From: Phaeobacter bryozoorum
Lineage (GTDB): Bacteria; Pseudomonadota; Alphaproteobacteria; Rhodobacterales; Rhodobacteraceae
Length of the DNA stretch: 64,000 bases
Reading direction: 5' to 3' (one strand)
NCBI RefSeq assembly: GCF_041893525.1
Contig: NZ_CP169068.1
Below the pieces are notes generated by a model, which was not told the origin of the DNA, made no database searches, and saw only the letters and a list, made by a program, of their open reading frames with translations. Position numbers and translations under genes: made by a program. Shown here in pieces: positions 1 to 9,357 of the stretch (positions are counted from its first letter, which is position 1; each line of letters opens with the position of its first letter).

Positions 1-1593
1 GGAGCCGGGCGCCACGGCGGCGGCGGCCTCTGCGGCGCTGTTGAGCGGTGCGTCAGTGCGGGGCGAGGCGCGCACAGCTGCGGCCGGTGCGGCGCTGTCC
101 TCGTCCTCGTCATCCTCGTCGTCAAAGAAGGCCTCATCATCATCGCTGCCCAGCAGATCGGCCTCGACGGCGGCGAGTTCGGCCAGCAGTTCGGCCTCGT
201 CATCGGGTGAGAGGCTGCTGCGGGTTTCTGGGCGGGTCTCTGGTCGGGCCTCGGGTGTTTCGGCGGCCTCGGGCGCCGGGGCGGCGGGTGTCGCCGGAGG
301 GGTATCGGGCACAGTCGCGGCGGCGGTGTCGTCGAGTTTTTCCAGCGTGCCATCGGCCACGGCGCCTTCGATATCGCGGCGCTTGATCCGCAGCACGCGG
401 CCACGTTTGCGGGGCGCGGCGGTTTCGGGCGCGGCTGGGGTCTCGGCAGCGGTCTCGCTCTTTGAGGTTTCTTCCGGGGCGCGCTCGGCCTGCTGGACCT
501 CTGCCTGCTGGACCTCTGCCTTCGCAGGCTGTGGCTGGGCAGTTTCCGACAGGGGCGCGACCCTCTCGTCGAGATCGTCCTCAAGGCTGTCGGCCTCGGT
601 GTCATCCGTGGCGCTGCTGCTGTCGGCGAAGAATTCTTCGGCGCCTTCGGGGACGTTGGGCACGCTGGGTGTGGCAGGAACTGACGGGGTGTTGCCGAGG
701 TCGAGCCGGTTCAGCGCGGCGGCGATGGCGGCGTCATCCTCGTCGTTTTCGTCGGGCTCCTGCGCTGCGATCTGGCCATCTGCGGCGCGCGGAGCGTCGA
801 CGGCATCGTGATCGGCGGAGAGCGCGTTGGTGATTTCCTTGACCGCCTCTTCGCGGGCCTGTTCGGCGTGCTGGTCTTCGGTGAACTCATCAACCGGGGT
901 CTTGGCCACAACAGCGCGGATGCGGCGCAGCTTAGCGGCGATGCTTTCGGCGTTGGTCTCGGCATCGGCCGTGGCGGCCGTACCGCTATCGTCTGGGGCA
1001 TCCTGGGCCGCGAGGGCCGAGGCGGCAGCGGCTGCCGGGGCCGCGGCGATTCTGGCGGCGGCAGAGGTGGGGGCGACCTGCTGGACCGGCTGCAACTTCA
1101 CCTCAGCCACAGGCGTCGCCGAGGGCTCTGACAGCGGCGCGCGGGCGTTGGGCGCGCTAGCCCGGGCGGTGCGGGCGGTGGGGTCTGTCGGTTCGGCAGC
1201 GCTGACAGGGGCCGGGGCAGCAGGGGCGGCGAGGGCGCCGGTGGCGCGATGCTGCGAGGTCTCTTCGCTGGGCTGCTGGGCAGCGGGGCGGGGCGGTGTT
1301 TCGCTCTGCGGCGGTGCGGTCTGTTGCGGCGGCGGCAGGGTGGCGGCGCGCAGGTGGATGCCCTCGGCGCTGGTGCGCGCCTCGACCTGGCGGGCGACCT
1401 CACGCTGGGCGATGCGCGCCAGCATTTCGGCGTCCGGCTGCGGCGGTTCGGCCCCGAAGTAGCGGTCATCGGAGGCCAGATCGCGGAAATACTCCGCAAT
1501 GGCCTTCATCGTGCCGAAAGAATCGTCGAACCCCTCCAATGTGCAGGAAAAAGTCCCGTAGGAGACTGTCAAAACCTTATTGTTCTGTACCAT
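1..1593 (-). CDS. Conserved acidic Ala/Pro-rich protein, C-terminus beyond window
   Basis: The minus strand is open from the ATG at 1593 to the left edge (531 codons, no stop), so the C-terminus is outside the window. The first ~60 residues (MVQNNKVLTVSYGTFSCTLE and on, with an AEYFRDLASDDRYFGAEPP-type stretch) look like a compact conserved domain. After that the protein is long, low-complexity and rich in Ala, Pro and Glu, with runs of Asp/Glu near the left edge. The plus-strand open frames here are mirror images of this biased composition. No catalytic motif, signal peptide or membrane helix is visible. I do not recognise the family by name; a scaffold or regulatory role is only a guess. 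The coding call itself is well supported by the long open frame and codon bias. Confidence 0.8.
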   Translation of the reverse strand, partial: MVQNNKVLTVSYGTFSCTLEGFDDSFGTMKAIAEYFRDLASDDRYFGAEPPQPDAEMLARIAQREVARQVEARTSAEGIHLRAATLPPPQQTAPPQSETPPRPAAQQPSEETSQHRATGALAAPAAPAPVSAAEPTDPTARTARASAPNARAPLSEPSATPVAEVKLQPVQQVAPTSAAARIAAAPAAAAASALAAQDAPDDSGTAATADAETNAESIAAKLRRIRAVVAKTPVDEFTEDQHAEQAREEAVKEITNALSADHDAVDAPRAADGQIAAQEPDENDEDDAAIAAALNRLDLGNTPSVPATPSVPNVPEGAEEFFADSSSATDDTEADSLEDDLDERVAPLSETAQPQPAKAEVQQAEVQQAERAPEETSKSETAAETPAAPETAAPRKRGRVLRIKRRDIEGAVADGTLEKLDDTAAATVPDTPPATPAAPAPEAAETPEARPETRPETRSSLSPDDEAELLAELAAVEADLLGSDDDEAFFDDEDDEDEDSAAPAAAVRASPRTDAPLNSAAEAAAAVAPGS

Positions 1594-1732
1594 CGGATAG
1601 GTGTCCTCGCCAAAGTCAGTGCCGTCTACGTTGACCGCCCAGGGGGTCAAATTGCGCCCGAATCCGTGCAATTGATCGTATCATTTTGTGTCCACATTGT
1701 GGTCTGTTTCCTTTTCTGCGAGTAATCGCGGC

Positions 1733-2395
1733 ATGAAAGAGCTGATTGTTGAACGGTTTGAGCCGGTAACCCTGGTCGGGGCGGGCGCGGTGGATCCCGG
1801 GGATCTGGAGGCGGCGCTGGCGCTGGCACCGGTGCTGGTGGCGGCGGATGGCGGCGCAGCCCATGCGCTGGCGGCGGGGTATCGGCCGGTCGCCGTCATT
1901 GGCGATCTGGATTCGCTGTCGGCGGATGTGCAGGCGCAGCTCGCCCCCGGCACGCTGCACCATGTGGCCGAGCAGACCACGACGGATTTCGACAAGGCGC
2001 TGCGCGCGATCACTGCGCCGGTGGTGCTGGGGGTCGGGTTTCTGGGCGGGCGGATTGATCATCAGCTGGCCGGGTTCAATACACTGATGCAGCCACATCC
2101 CAGCCCCTGCGTGCTGCTGGGGCCGCAGGAGGTGGTGTTTCATCTGCGCGGCGAGATCGCCCTGCCGCTGGTGGCGGGGGAGGTGGTCTCGCTGTTTCCG
2201 ATGCAGCGGGTGAGCGGCTGGTCGGAGGGGCTGGAATGGCCCATCGAGGGCTTGCAGCTGGATCCGATGGCGCGGGTCGGGACCTCCAACCGGGCGACGG
2301 GGCCGGTTCGGATCCGGGCCGATGGGCCGGGGCTGCTGGTGATCCTGCCACGGGCGCGGCTGGGCGTGGTGTTGGGTGCGCTGGCTGCTGGCTGA
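1733..2395 (+). CDS. Thiamine pyrophosphokinase
   Basis: This 220-aa protein has the thiamine pyrophosphokinase signature: VAADGGAAHAL, then VIGDLDSLS, then QTTTDFDKAL, then GGRIDHQLA, which build the ATP/Mg and thiamine site between two subunits. It transfers pyrophosphate from ATP to thiamine, giving thiamine diphosphate in the cytosol. I start it at the ATG MKELIVERF; a GTG 45 bases upstream is in frame but adds a tail not typical of the family. It stands alone, divergent from the acidic protein on its left and convergent with the transporter on its right. The C-terminal beta-sandwich region is present, so it looks intact. Confidence 0.9.
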   Translation: MKELIVERFEPVTLVGAGAVDPGDLEAALALAPVLVAADGGAAHALAAGYRPVAVIGDLDSLSADVQAQLAPGTLHHVAEQTTTDFDKALRAITAPVVLGVGFLGGRIDHQLAGFNTLMQPHPSPCVLLGPQEVVFHLRGEIALPLVAGEVVSLFPMQRVSGWSEGLEWPIEGLQLDPMARVGTSNRATGPVRIRADGPGLLVILPRARLGVVLGALAAG

Positions 2396-2405
2396 GGCTG
2401 GCGGG

Positions 2406-3368
2406 TCAGACGGCCGGCTGTTCCGGCGCAATGGGCGGGTCGCGGGTGAGCAGCGCAGCCCGCTCGGCGGCACTCTTGCGGGATTGGATCTGACGCTCGC
2501 GCAGGATCACGAAGAGGCCGGCCGCAACGGTGATCACAATCCCTAGGGCGGCAATGCCATTGGGCAGGTCGGCAAAGATCCACCAGCCAAACAGCGCGGC
2601 CACCGGAATCTCCAGATATTGCATCGAGGCGAGAGTTGCGGCAGGCGCGTAACGCAGGCTCCAGGTCATCAGCAGATGGGCGGCGGTGCCGAGGCTGCCG
2701 ATGGCGGCCAGCAGCCCCCATTGTTCGGCGCTCGGCGTCACCAGCGACAGGGCGGGGATGTCCGTGACCTGTCCCAGCAGCAGCACCGGCAGCAGCATGA
2801 CACAGGCCATGGTGCCGGAGACCGCCTGAAGGCCAACCGGATCGGTGTCCTTGGCGATCTGGCGGGTGACCAGCATGAACAGGGCAAAGACCACGGCAAC
2901 CATCAGGGGCCAGAGCGCATGCAGGCCAACGGCGGCAAAGCTCGGCTGAATGACCAGAAGCGTGCCGCCAAAACCGACGATGCAGGCCAAGAGGCGCATC
3001 ATGCCGACCTCTTCGCCAAGTACGTATTTGCCCAGCAGCAGCATGATGAAGGGCATCACAAAGGCGATGGCCACCGCATCCGCAAGCGGCAGGTATTTGA
3101 GGCCGGTGAACATCGCGCCGATGCCCGCGATATGCAGCAGCGTGCGCAGGAAGGTAAGCCAGAGCACGCGGCCCCGCATCCGCCACAGGCGCCCGGTGGC
3201 CCAGATCAGCGGCACTAGCAGCAGGACCTGCGCGGCAAAGCGGACAAACAGCAACTGCCCCAAGGGGATATGAGCGCCCAGCAGTTTGGCCACCGCGTCA
3301 CCCAAGGGGGCGACGATACAGAAGCCGAGCATGAGCAGGATGCCTAGTGAGGGGCGGTCATGAGTCAT
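2406..3368 (-). CDS. DMT-family (EamA) transporter
   Basis: The 320-aa product has about ten hydrophobic helices arranged as two EamA repeats (roughly residues 10-140 and 150-285), the layout of drug/metabolite exporters of the inner membrane. It begins MTHDRPSLGILLMLGF and the second repeat opens near LHALWPLMVAVVFALFMLV. The substrate cannot be read from sequence; relatives export amino acids, nucleosides or other small metabolites. The gene is separate from its neighbours. The call of family is secure, the substrate is unknown. Confidence 0.85.
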   Translation of the reverse strand: MTHDRPSLGILLMLGFCIVAPLGDAVAKLLGAHIPLGQLLFVRFAAQVLLLVPLIWATGRLWRMRGRVLWLTFLRTLLHIAGIGAMFTGLKYLPLADAVAIAFVMPFIMLLLGKYVLGEEVGMMRLLACIVGFGGTLLVIQPSFAAVGLHALWPLMVAVVFALFMLVTRQIAKDTDPVGLQAVSGTMACVMLLPVLLLGQVTDIPALSLVTPSAEQWGLLAAIGSLGTAAHLLMTWSLRYAPAATLASMQYLEIPVAALFGWWIFADLPNGIAALGIVITVAAGLFVILRERQIQSRKSAAERAALLTRDPPIAPEQPAV

Positions 3369-3477
3369 AACGCCACGCTAGGCGTGGTGGCGGGGGGATG
3401 CAAGTAGGGGTTGAACCCGGCTGCGAAACCCCTGCGTGGACCGGGCCGCTATGGGCCCGATCCTGTGGGATTATGGT

Positions 3478-4851
3478 TCAGCAGTTCGGCACGTTCACGG
3501 CGAGGCCGCCGAGGGAGGTTTCCTTGTATTTGTCGTGCATGTCGGCGCCGGTCTGGCGCATGGTCTCGATACAGGCGTCCAGCGGCACGAAGTGCTGGCC
3601 GTCGCCGCGCAAGGCAAGAGAGGCGGCGGAGACCGCCTTGATCGCCGCCAGACCGTTGCGCTCGATGCAGGGGACCTGGACCAGGCCTTTGACCGGATCG
3701 CAGGTCATGCCGAGGTGATGCTCCAGCGCGATCTCGGCGGCGTTTTCCACCTGTTCGGGCGTGCCGCCCATCACCGCACAGAGACCTGCGGCCGACATCG
3801 CGGCGGCGGAGCCGACCTCGGCCTGGCAGCCGGCCTCGGCGCCGGAAATGGACGCGTTGTATTTGACCAGCCCGGCAATGGCGGCGGCGGTCAGCAGGAA
3901 ATCCTCAACATGGGATTCGGACGCGCCCGGTACGTGGTCGAGATAGTAGCGGATCACCGCCGGCAGGGTGCCTGCGGCGCCATTGGTGGGGGCGGTCACG
4001 ACCTGACCGCCGGCGGCGTTTTCCTCGTTCACCGCCATCGCATAGACGCTCATCCAGTCATTGATGGTGTGCGGCGCGTTGATGTTCATGCCGCGTTCAG
4101 CCAGCAGCGCATCGTGAATGCCCTTGGCGCGGCGGCGCACCTTGAGGCCGCCGGGCAGGATGCCGTCGCGCTCCAGTCCGCGGTTGATACAGTCGTTCAT
4201 CACCTGCCAGATGCGGGCGGTGCCTTTGGTAAGGCTCTCTTCGCAGCCGCGCGCGATTTCGTTGGCGCGTTTCATCTGGGCGATGGATTTGCCGCTGGCC
4301 TTGGCCATCTCCAGCATTTCGGCTGCGGATTTGAACGGGTAGGGGACCGGATCGCCTTCGTCGGTGGCCTTGCCTGCGGCCAGCTCTTCCTCGGTGAGGA
4401 CAAAGCCGCCGCCAATGGAGTAGTAGACCTGTTTCAGGATCACGTCGCCCTGGGCATCGGTGGCCATCAGGATCATGCCGTTGGCGTGGCCCGGCAGGGC
4501 GTGATCATAATCGAAGATCATGTCGGCCTTGGGGTCGAAATGCAGCTCGCCCAGACCCTCGGGGTGCATTTTATGGGTCTTGTCCAGCTCCGCCAGAAAG
4601 GCCTCTGCCTTGGCGTCGTCATAGTCATGAGCGACAAAGCCGCCAAGCCCGAGGATGGTGGCGCGGTCGGTGGCATGGCCGACGCCAGTGAAGGCAAGCG
4701 AGCCATGCAGCGAGGCGCGCAGCCCGTGAAAGTCAAAGGGCGAGGCGCGCATCAGGTCCAGAAACTTCGCGGCGGCCACCATCGGCCCCATCGTGTGAGA
4801 GGAGGACGGGCCAATGCCCACTTTGAACATGTCGAAGACGGAGAGAAACAT
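3478..4851 (-). CDS. sdaA: L-serine ammonia-lyase (iron-sulfur)
   Basis: This is a full-length (457 aa) single-chain bacterial L-serine dehydratase that converts serine to pyruvate and ammonia. The N-terminal domain starts MFLSVFDMFKVGIGPSSSHT, the family signature. The catalytic domain holds the conserved cysteines expected to bind the 4Fe-4S cluster (GAEAGCQAEVGSA, GMTCDPVKGLVQVPC) and the motif APTNGAAGTLPAV. Its ATG shares one base with the stop codon of the upstream GST gene (TAATG), so the two are almost surely co-transcribed and translationally coupled. The protein acts in the cytosol in serine catabolism. Confidence 0.95.
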   Translation of the reverse strand: MFLSVFDMFKVGIGPSSSHTMGPMVAAAKFLDLMRASPFDFHGLRASLHGSLAFTGVGHATDRATILGLGGFVAHDYDDAKAEAFLAELDKTHKMHPEGLGELHFDPKADMIFDYDHALPGHANGMILMATDAQGDVILKQVYYSIGGGFVLTEEELAAGKATDEGDPVPYPFKSAAEMLEMAKASGKSIAQMKRANEIARGCEESLTKGTARIWQVMNDCINRGLERDGILPGGLKVRRRAKGIHDALLAERGMNINAPHTINDWMSVYAMAVNEENAAGGQVVTAPTNGAAGTLPAVIRYYLDHVPGASESHVEDFLLTAAAIAGLVKYNASISGAEAGCQAEVGSAAAMSAAGLCAVMGGTPEQVENAAEIALEHHLGMTCDPVKGLVQVPCIERNGLAAIKAVSAASLALRGDGQHFVPLDACIETMRQTGADMHDKYKETSLGGLAVNVPNC

Positions 4852-5582
4852 TAGGTCGCTGATCCTTCTGGCGGCTGCGCGAGATGTGGCTGTGTAAACG
4901 GGGTCGGGCCAAGGCCTTCGGCCCTGGCGGCAGTAACTGTGCTGGCGCGGGTCTCAAGCCGGGAGAGCAGCCGGGCGAGGTCCGGGGTGTCGCTCAGCCG
5001 GAACCAGCTGCGGTCGCTGTTGCGCGGATAGAGCGCCATCCAGCGCATCATGCAGGCCAGATAGAGCGCAAGTGCGCTGGGACCGGCGCGATCATCGCTG
5101 GCGGAGGGACCGATGAACAGGGTCGGCGCGGTTGCGCAGGCGGCGTCCAGATTGCGCAGATGCGTCGCGATGCGGACCTTTAGCATGGCCTGAAGCCGGC
5201 GCTGGTCGTCCGGCGCCGCACCGATGTATTTTTCAGGATAGAACAACATGCGCAGATCGGCATGAAGCGTGTTGGAGGCATGAAACAGCCACTTCAGGAA
5301 GGCGGCGCGCTGCGGGCTGTCGGGGGCGGGCACCAGCGCCGTCTCGGGGTGTGTGTCGCCTAGCCACAGCAGGATGGCGGCGGTTTCAAAGATCGCACCG
5401 TCGGGGGTCTCCAGCACCGGGATCAGCCCGGTGGGGTTGAGCGCACGATAGGCAGCGCCATTCTGCGCACCGGCGCGGCGGTCGACCAGCGCGGTGTCAT
5501 AGCTGAGGCCCATCTCTTCCAGCGTCAGCCGGATCACCAGCGAGGCATTGTCGGGGGCGTAATGCAGGCGATACTTGTCCAT
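4851..5582 (-). CDS. Glutathione S-transferase family protein
   Basis: The 243-aa protein has an N-terminal thioredoxin-like GST domain (residues 1-80: YAPDNASLVIRLTLEEMGL, then NPTGLIPVLETPDGAIFETAAIL) with the cis-Pro and Glu/Thr pocket typical of glutathione binding, followed by an all-helical C-terminal domain. It overlaps sdaA by one base, which points to a two-gene operon. The physiological substrate is unknown; the link to serine breakdown is by position only. It appears complete. Confidence 0.85.
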   Translation of the reverse strand: MDKYRLHYAPDNASLVIRLTLEEMGLSYDTALVDRRAGAQNGAAYRALNPTGLIPVLETPDGAIFETAAILLWLGDTHPETALVPAPDSPQRAAFLKWLFHASNTLHADLRMLFYPEKYIGAAPDDQRRLQAMLKVRIATHLRNLDAACATAPTLFIGPSASDDRAGPSALALYLACMMRWMALYPRNSDRSWFRLSDTPDLARLLSRLETRASTVTAARAEGLGPTPFTQPHLAQPPEGSAT

Positions 5583-5782
5583 CGTGGAACCATTCTAAGA
5601 TCTCCGCCGCCATGGGTAACGCCCGTTTCCGACGTTTCCAATAGGAAACACGCAGTTTGCGCAGAAGCTGGCACAGGTGGCGGCGCGAATGATGCGCCGG
5701 ACGGTTGAATTCCCGATATCCGTGATCCTACTGTGCGGCGCAATATGCGGAATTGGCTGCAAGGATAAACAGGTGAGAGCGG

Positions 5783-6175
5783 ATGTCGCGCCCTTCTTTT
5801 GATGACCTGACAGAGGCCCAGAAACTGCGGTTCGGCAATGGGGTTGGCCCCTATTGGCTGCCGGATCGCCTGCGGGCGCTGATTACCGACACCGCAAGCT
5901 GGTTCTTCTGCGATGCCAGCTGGCGGCACCATGATTTCGGCTATGCGGTGGGCGGTGATCGCTGGGACCGGGCGCGCTGCGACTGGAAGTTCTTTGTCGC
6001 GATGCTGCATGACGCGGTGACACAGCGCTGGCCCCTGGCGCTGGTGACGGTGCCGACGGCCCTGCTGTTGAGTGTACTGTTCTATCTGGCGGTACGGATC
6101 GGCGGGCAGTTCGGATCCTTCGACTACCGGCAGGATTACGCGACGCTTGCCGAGATCCTGAGCACATCGCGCTGA
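5783..6175 (+). CDS. Small prokaryotic phospholipase A2-like membrane protein
   Basis: The 130-aa protein contains the block CDASWRHHDFGYAVGGDRWD followed by RARCDWKF, which resembles the His-Asp catalytic helix (C-x-x-H-D-x-x-Y) and the second helix D/F pair of prokaryotic phospholipase A2. One hydrophobic helix (ALVTVPTALLLSVLFYLAVRIGG) lies near the C-terminus, so it is probably anchored in the inner membrane. It starts at the ATG after GAGAGCGG. Nothing around it hints at a pathway. The fold assignment rests on the motif alone and enzymatic activity is inferred. Confidence 0.65.
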   Translation: MSRPSFDDLTEAQKLRFGNGVGPYWLPDRLRALITDTASWFFCDASWRHHDFGYAVGGDRWDRARCDWKFFVAMLHDAVTQRWPLALVTVPTALLLSVLFYLAVRIGGQFGSFDYRQDYATLAEILSTSR

Positions 6176-6351
6176 CCTGCCGCGATTATCTGGCCAAATA
6201 TCCTGCCGGGTATCGTGCCCGTTTTTCTGCCCGTATTTTGGTACTGCATTTTATGCCCGTGTTGCGAAAACGTGCGCGCGGGCGCTGGCCTCTCGCGCCG
6301 GGGGCGGATTAGGCTTATACCACCAGAAGATAGCTTCAGGGAGATGCTGCC

Positions 6352-7140
6352 ATGACAGGAGAACTATCGCCTATCGACAAGGCCAAGTTCGTTGCCGCCA
6401 AACGGGCAGCGGAGATGGTCGAGGACGGGATGCGGGTTGGGCTCGGGACCGGGTCGACGGCGGCCTGGCTGGTGCGTTGTCTGGGTGAGATGGTGCAGAC
6501 CGACGGGCTGCGGATCAAGGGTGTGCCGACCTCGCGCCGTACGGCGGAGCTGGCGCTGGAAGTGGGCATCGAGGTGGTCTCGCTGGATGAGGCGAAATGG
6601 CTGGATCTGACCATTGACGGCGCTGATGAGTTCGACCGCGATCTGAACTTGATCAAGGGGGGCGGCGGTGCGCTGTTGCAGGAAAAGATCGTCGCCACTG
6701 CTTCGGACCGGATGGTGGTGATCGCCGACAAGGCCAAGGAAGTCGAGACGCTCGGCGCCTTTCCCTTGCCGGTGGAGGTGATCCCCTTTGGCTGGCAGAC
6801 CACGCAGGCGCTGCTGGAGGAGACACTGGTGGCGATGGACGTGATGGGCCGCAAGACAACGCTGCGGATGAACGGCGATGCGGCGCTGGTGACCGATGAG
6901 GGCAACCATATTCTGGATCTGCATCTCAACCGGATCGGCAATGTGCGGCAGATGGCGCTGGTGCTGAACCAGATCCCCGGCGTGGTCGAGAACGGGCTGT
7001 TCGTCGATATCTGTGACACCGTGGTGGTCGGCTATGGCGATGGCAGGGTCGAGGTGCGCGACATCAATGAGGGTACGGTGGAAATCGACCGGCTGGATTT
7101 TGTCGAGACCGAGAATCTGTTCACGGATCTGATGGATTGA
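6352..7140 (+). CDS. rpiA: Ribose-5-phosphate isomerase A
   Basis: The 262-aa product has the RpiA motifs GLGTGSTAAWLV (phosphate loop), TIDGADEFDRDLNLIKGGGGALLQEK (catalytic Asp/Glu/Lys region) and VVVGYGDGRVEVR-type C-terminus. It interconverts ribose-5-phosphate and ribulose-5-phosphate in the pentose phosphate pathway. A good ribosome binding site (AGGGAG) precedes the ATG. The gene is intact and alone. Confidence 0.95.
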   Translation: MTGELSPIDKAKFVAAKRAAEMVEDGMRVGLGTGSTAAWLVRCLGEMVQTDGLRIKGVPTSRRTAELALEVGIEVVSLDEAKWLDLTIDGADEFDRDLNLIKGGGGALLQEKIVATASDRMVVIADKAKEVETLGAFPLPVEVIPFGWQTTQALLEETLVAMDVMGRKTTLRMNGDAALVTDEGNHILDLHLNRIGNVRQMALVLNQIPGVVENGLFVDICDTVVVGYGDGRVEVRDINEGTVEIDRLDFVETENLFTDLMD

Positions 7141-7201
7141 GGTGCAACGGATAGGGCCAGACGGCTGGGCTTTTGTCGGCCACCGCGATATCTGGAACCA
7201 T

Positions 7202-7768
7202 ATGACGACCACCGACATGCAAACCACATCTAACATATCGGCTGCCGATCCTGAGACGTGGGACCGGCCGGTTTCCCTGTCGGTGAGGCTGCGTGTCCCG
7301 GCAACACCGTTCCTTGTGTTCTCGCTTGCACTGCTCATCGCTTCGGTGTCGCAGAAAAACAATTGGTGGGTGCTGGATCAGCCCGATTTCGAGGTCCCTT
7401 ACCTAGCGCCGTTGACCTATCTGTATTTGCTGACGCTTTTGTGCTTTCTGTGGGATGGGATCCCTCTCAGCTGGGCAGAGGTCTCTGCAAAGGGAATTAC
7501 GACACGCACAGGCCTCTGCTCATCCTCCGCTAGGATCCCTTGGTCGAGAGTTGTCGCTGTTCAGGAAAAGCCATCGGATCTGCGTCTCGTGCCCTTTCGG
7601 CGATACCGGTATGCGTCGATTCTCGTGCGCGCTGAAGACGGCTCATTGACCAAACTTCGATGCCCATCGGAAAACGCTGATACAATTGAAACACGGCGGT
7701 TTCAGGCTGCGTTCGCCTCGTATTGGCCGGATTGGTCCTCGTCTTACGGCAAGGCGGTTGTAGATTAG
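7202..7768 (+). CDS. Two-helix membrane protein of unknown function
   Basis: This 188-aa protein (start MTTTDMQTTSN; an in-frame GTG lies 60 bases upstream) has two hydrophobic segments (TPFLVFSLALLIASVS, and LAPLTYLYLLTLLCFLWDG) followed by a soluble beta-rich region beginning SWAEVSAKGITTRTG and continuing IPWSRVVAVQEKPSDLRLV. That layout resembles membrane proteins carrying a bacterial PH-like domain, but the match is only by eye. It lies between rpiA and gor without overlap. I do not recognise a specific family. Confidence 0.6.
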   Translation: MTTTDMQTTSNISAADPETWDRPVSLSVRLRVPATPFLVFSLALLIASVSQKNNWWVLDQPDFEVPYLAPLTYLYLLTLLCFLWDGIPLSWAEVSAKGITTRTGLCSSSARIPWSRVVAVQEKPSDLRLVPFRRYRYASILVRAEDGSLTKLRCPSENADTIETRRFQAAFASYWPDWSSSYGKAVVD

Positions 7769-7933
7769 ACTGCTTTGTCACAAGCGTCTCGGTCTCTTCA
7801 CGCGCTTTTCACGGTTTCGCGACTAAACCGCCCCTGGGCATAACAATCAGGGCGCAGTGTCCCCACCTGCGAGACTGGCAATTACCTCTGCGCTATGGGA
7901 TACCTCGCGCAAGATATGAGAAGGGCGACTTAT

Positions 7934-9289
7934 ATGAGCTTTGATTACGATCTCTTTGTTATCGGCGGAGGCTCCGGTGGGGTGCGTGCGGCGCGGGTGG
8001 CTGCGCAGCAGGGCGTGAAGGTGGCGCTGGCCGAGGAAGACCGTTACGGCGGCACCTGTGTGATCCGGGGCTGTGTGCCGAAGAAGCTGATGGTGTTTGC
8101 CAGCGAATACGCAGGGATGGTCGAGGACGCGCAGGCCTATGGCTGGGATCTGTCGCCCGGCAGCTTTGACTGGGATCGGTTCAAGACCAAACTGCACGCC
8201 GAGCTGGACCGGCTGGAAGGGATCTATCGGAACATCCTGAAGAACAACGAGGTCGAGACCTTTGATCAGCGTGCCAAACTGGCGGATGCCCATACGGTCG
8301 AACTGGCCGATGGCACCCGCAAGACGGCAAAACACATCCTGATTGCCACCGGTGGCTGGCCGATCACGCCGGAGTTCCCCGGCTCGGAGCTGGCGATCAC
8401 CTCGAATGAGATCTTCCATCTGGAGAAACTGCCCGAAACCATGCTGATTGTCGGCGGTGGCTATATCGCCTGCGAATTCGCCGGCATCATGAACGGGCTG
8501 GGGGTCAAGACCACGCAGTATTATCGCGGTGCGCAGATCCTGCGCGGCTTTGATGATGAGGCACGCGGGCTGATCTCCGAAGAGATGTGCCAGTCCGGTA
8601 TTGATCTGCATCTGGGCACCAATGTGCTGGAGATGCGCAAAGAAGGCGACAAGATCTGGGTGAAAGCGACCAATGGCGATGAGAACCTGTTCGATCAGGT
8701 GATGTTCGCCACCGGACGCAGCCCCAATGCCGACAACCTCGGCCTGGAGGATCTGGGCGTTGCCCGTGATCGCGCGGGCGCCATCGTGGTTGACCAGTAC
8801 AGCCAGACTGGCGTGCCCTCGATCTATGCGGTGGGGGATGTGACCAACCGGGTGAACCTGACACCGGTCGCCATCCGCGAGGGCATGGCCTTTGTCGAGA
8901 CGGTGTTCAACGGCAATCCGACCAGCCCGGACCATGACCTTATTCCGACGGCGATCTTCACCCAGCCGGAAATGGGCACCGTGGGGCTGAGCGAGGAAGC
9001 GGCGGCAGAGCAGGAGGAGATCGAGGTCTATGCGACCTCCTTCAAGCCGATGCAGCAGGCCTTTGCCGGGCGGGCGCAGCGGGTGCTGATGAAGCTGATC
9101 GTCTCCAAGGCGACGCGCAAGGTACTGGGATGTCATATTGTCGCCCCCGGTGCGGGTGAAATGATCCAGCTGGCTGGTATCGCCGTAAAAATGGGCGCAA
9201 CAAAAGAAGACTTTGATCGCACCGTGGCGGTGCATCCGACGATGTCGGAAGAGCTGGTCACGATGAAGACACCGGTGCGGACGGCTTGA
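7934..9289 (+). CDS. gor: Glutathione-disulfide reductase
   Basis: The 451-aa flavoprotein has the FAD-binding motif VIGGGSGGVRAARVA, the redox-active disulfide GGTCVIRGCVPKKLM, an NADPH-binding GGGYIACEFA region, the second FAD motif YAVGDVTNR, and the C-terminal dimer interface HPTMSEELV with the catalytic His. It reduces oxidised glutathione with NADPH in the cytosol. I start it at MSFDYDLFVIG, just after an AGAAGGGCGA ribosome binding site, not at the ATG 39 bases earlier. It is complete and probably monocistronic. Confidence 0.93.
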   Translation: MSFDYDLFVIGGGSGGVRAARVAAQQGVKVALAEEDRYGGTCVIRGCVPKKLMVFASEYAGMVEDAQAYGWDLSPGSFDWDRFKTKLHAELDRLEGIYRNILKNNEVETFDQRAKLADAHTVELADGTRKTAKHILIATGGWPITPEFPGSELAITSNEIFHLEKLPETMLIVGGGYIACEFAGIMNGLGVKTTQYYRGAQILRGFDDEARGLISEEMCQSGIDLHLGTNVLEMRKEGDKIWVKATNGDENLFDQVMFATGRSPNADNLGLEDLGVARDRAGAIVVDQYSQTGVPSIYAVGDVTNRVNLTPVAIREGMAFVETVFNGNPTSPDHDLIPTAIFTQPEMGTVGLSEEAAAEQEEIEVYATSFKPMQQAFAGRAQRVLMKLIVSKATRKVLGCHIVAPGAGEMIQLAGIAVKMGATKEDFDRTVAVHPTMSEELVTMKTPVRTA

Positions 9290-9357
9290 TTTTTCAGGCA
9301 GAACACACAGGTAGAACACCAAGCCGCGATGGGCGGCAAGATAGGGATTGGACACAT

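Noticed and set aside
41..1462. Long plus-strand Ser/Ala-rich open frames
   Set aside because: They mirror the continuous minus-strand gene, which has natural N-terminal sequence and no stop; the plus frames are low-complexity artefacts of GC-rich codons.
3436..4854. 472-aa plus-strand open frame
   Set aside because: It is the exact antisense of sdaA, which has all its family motifs.
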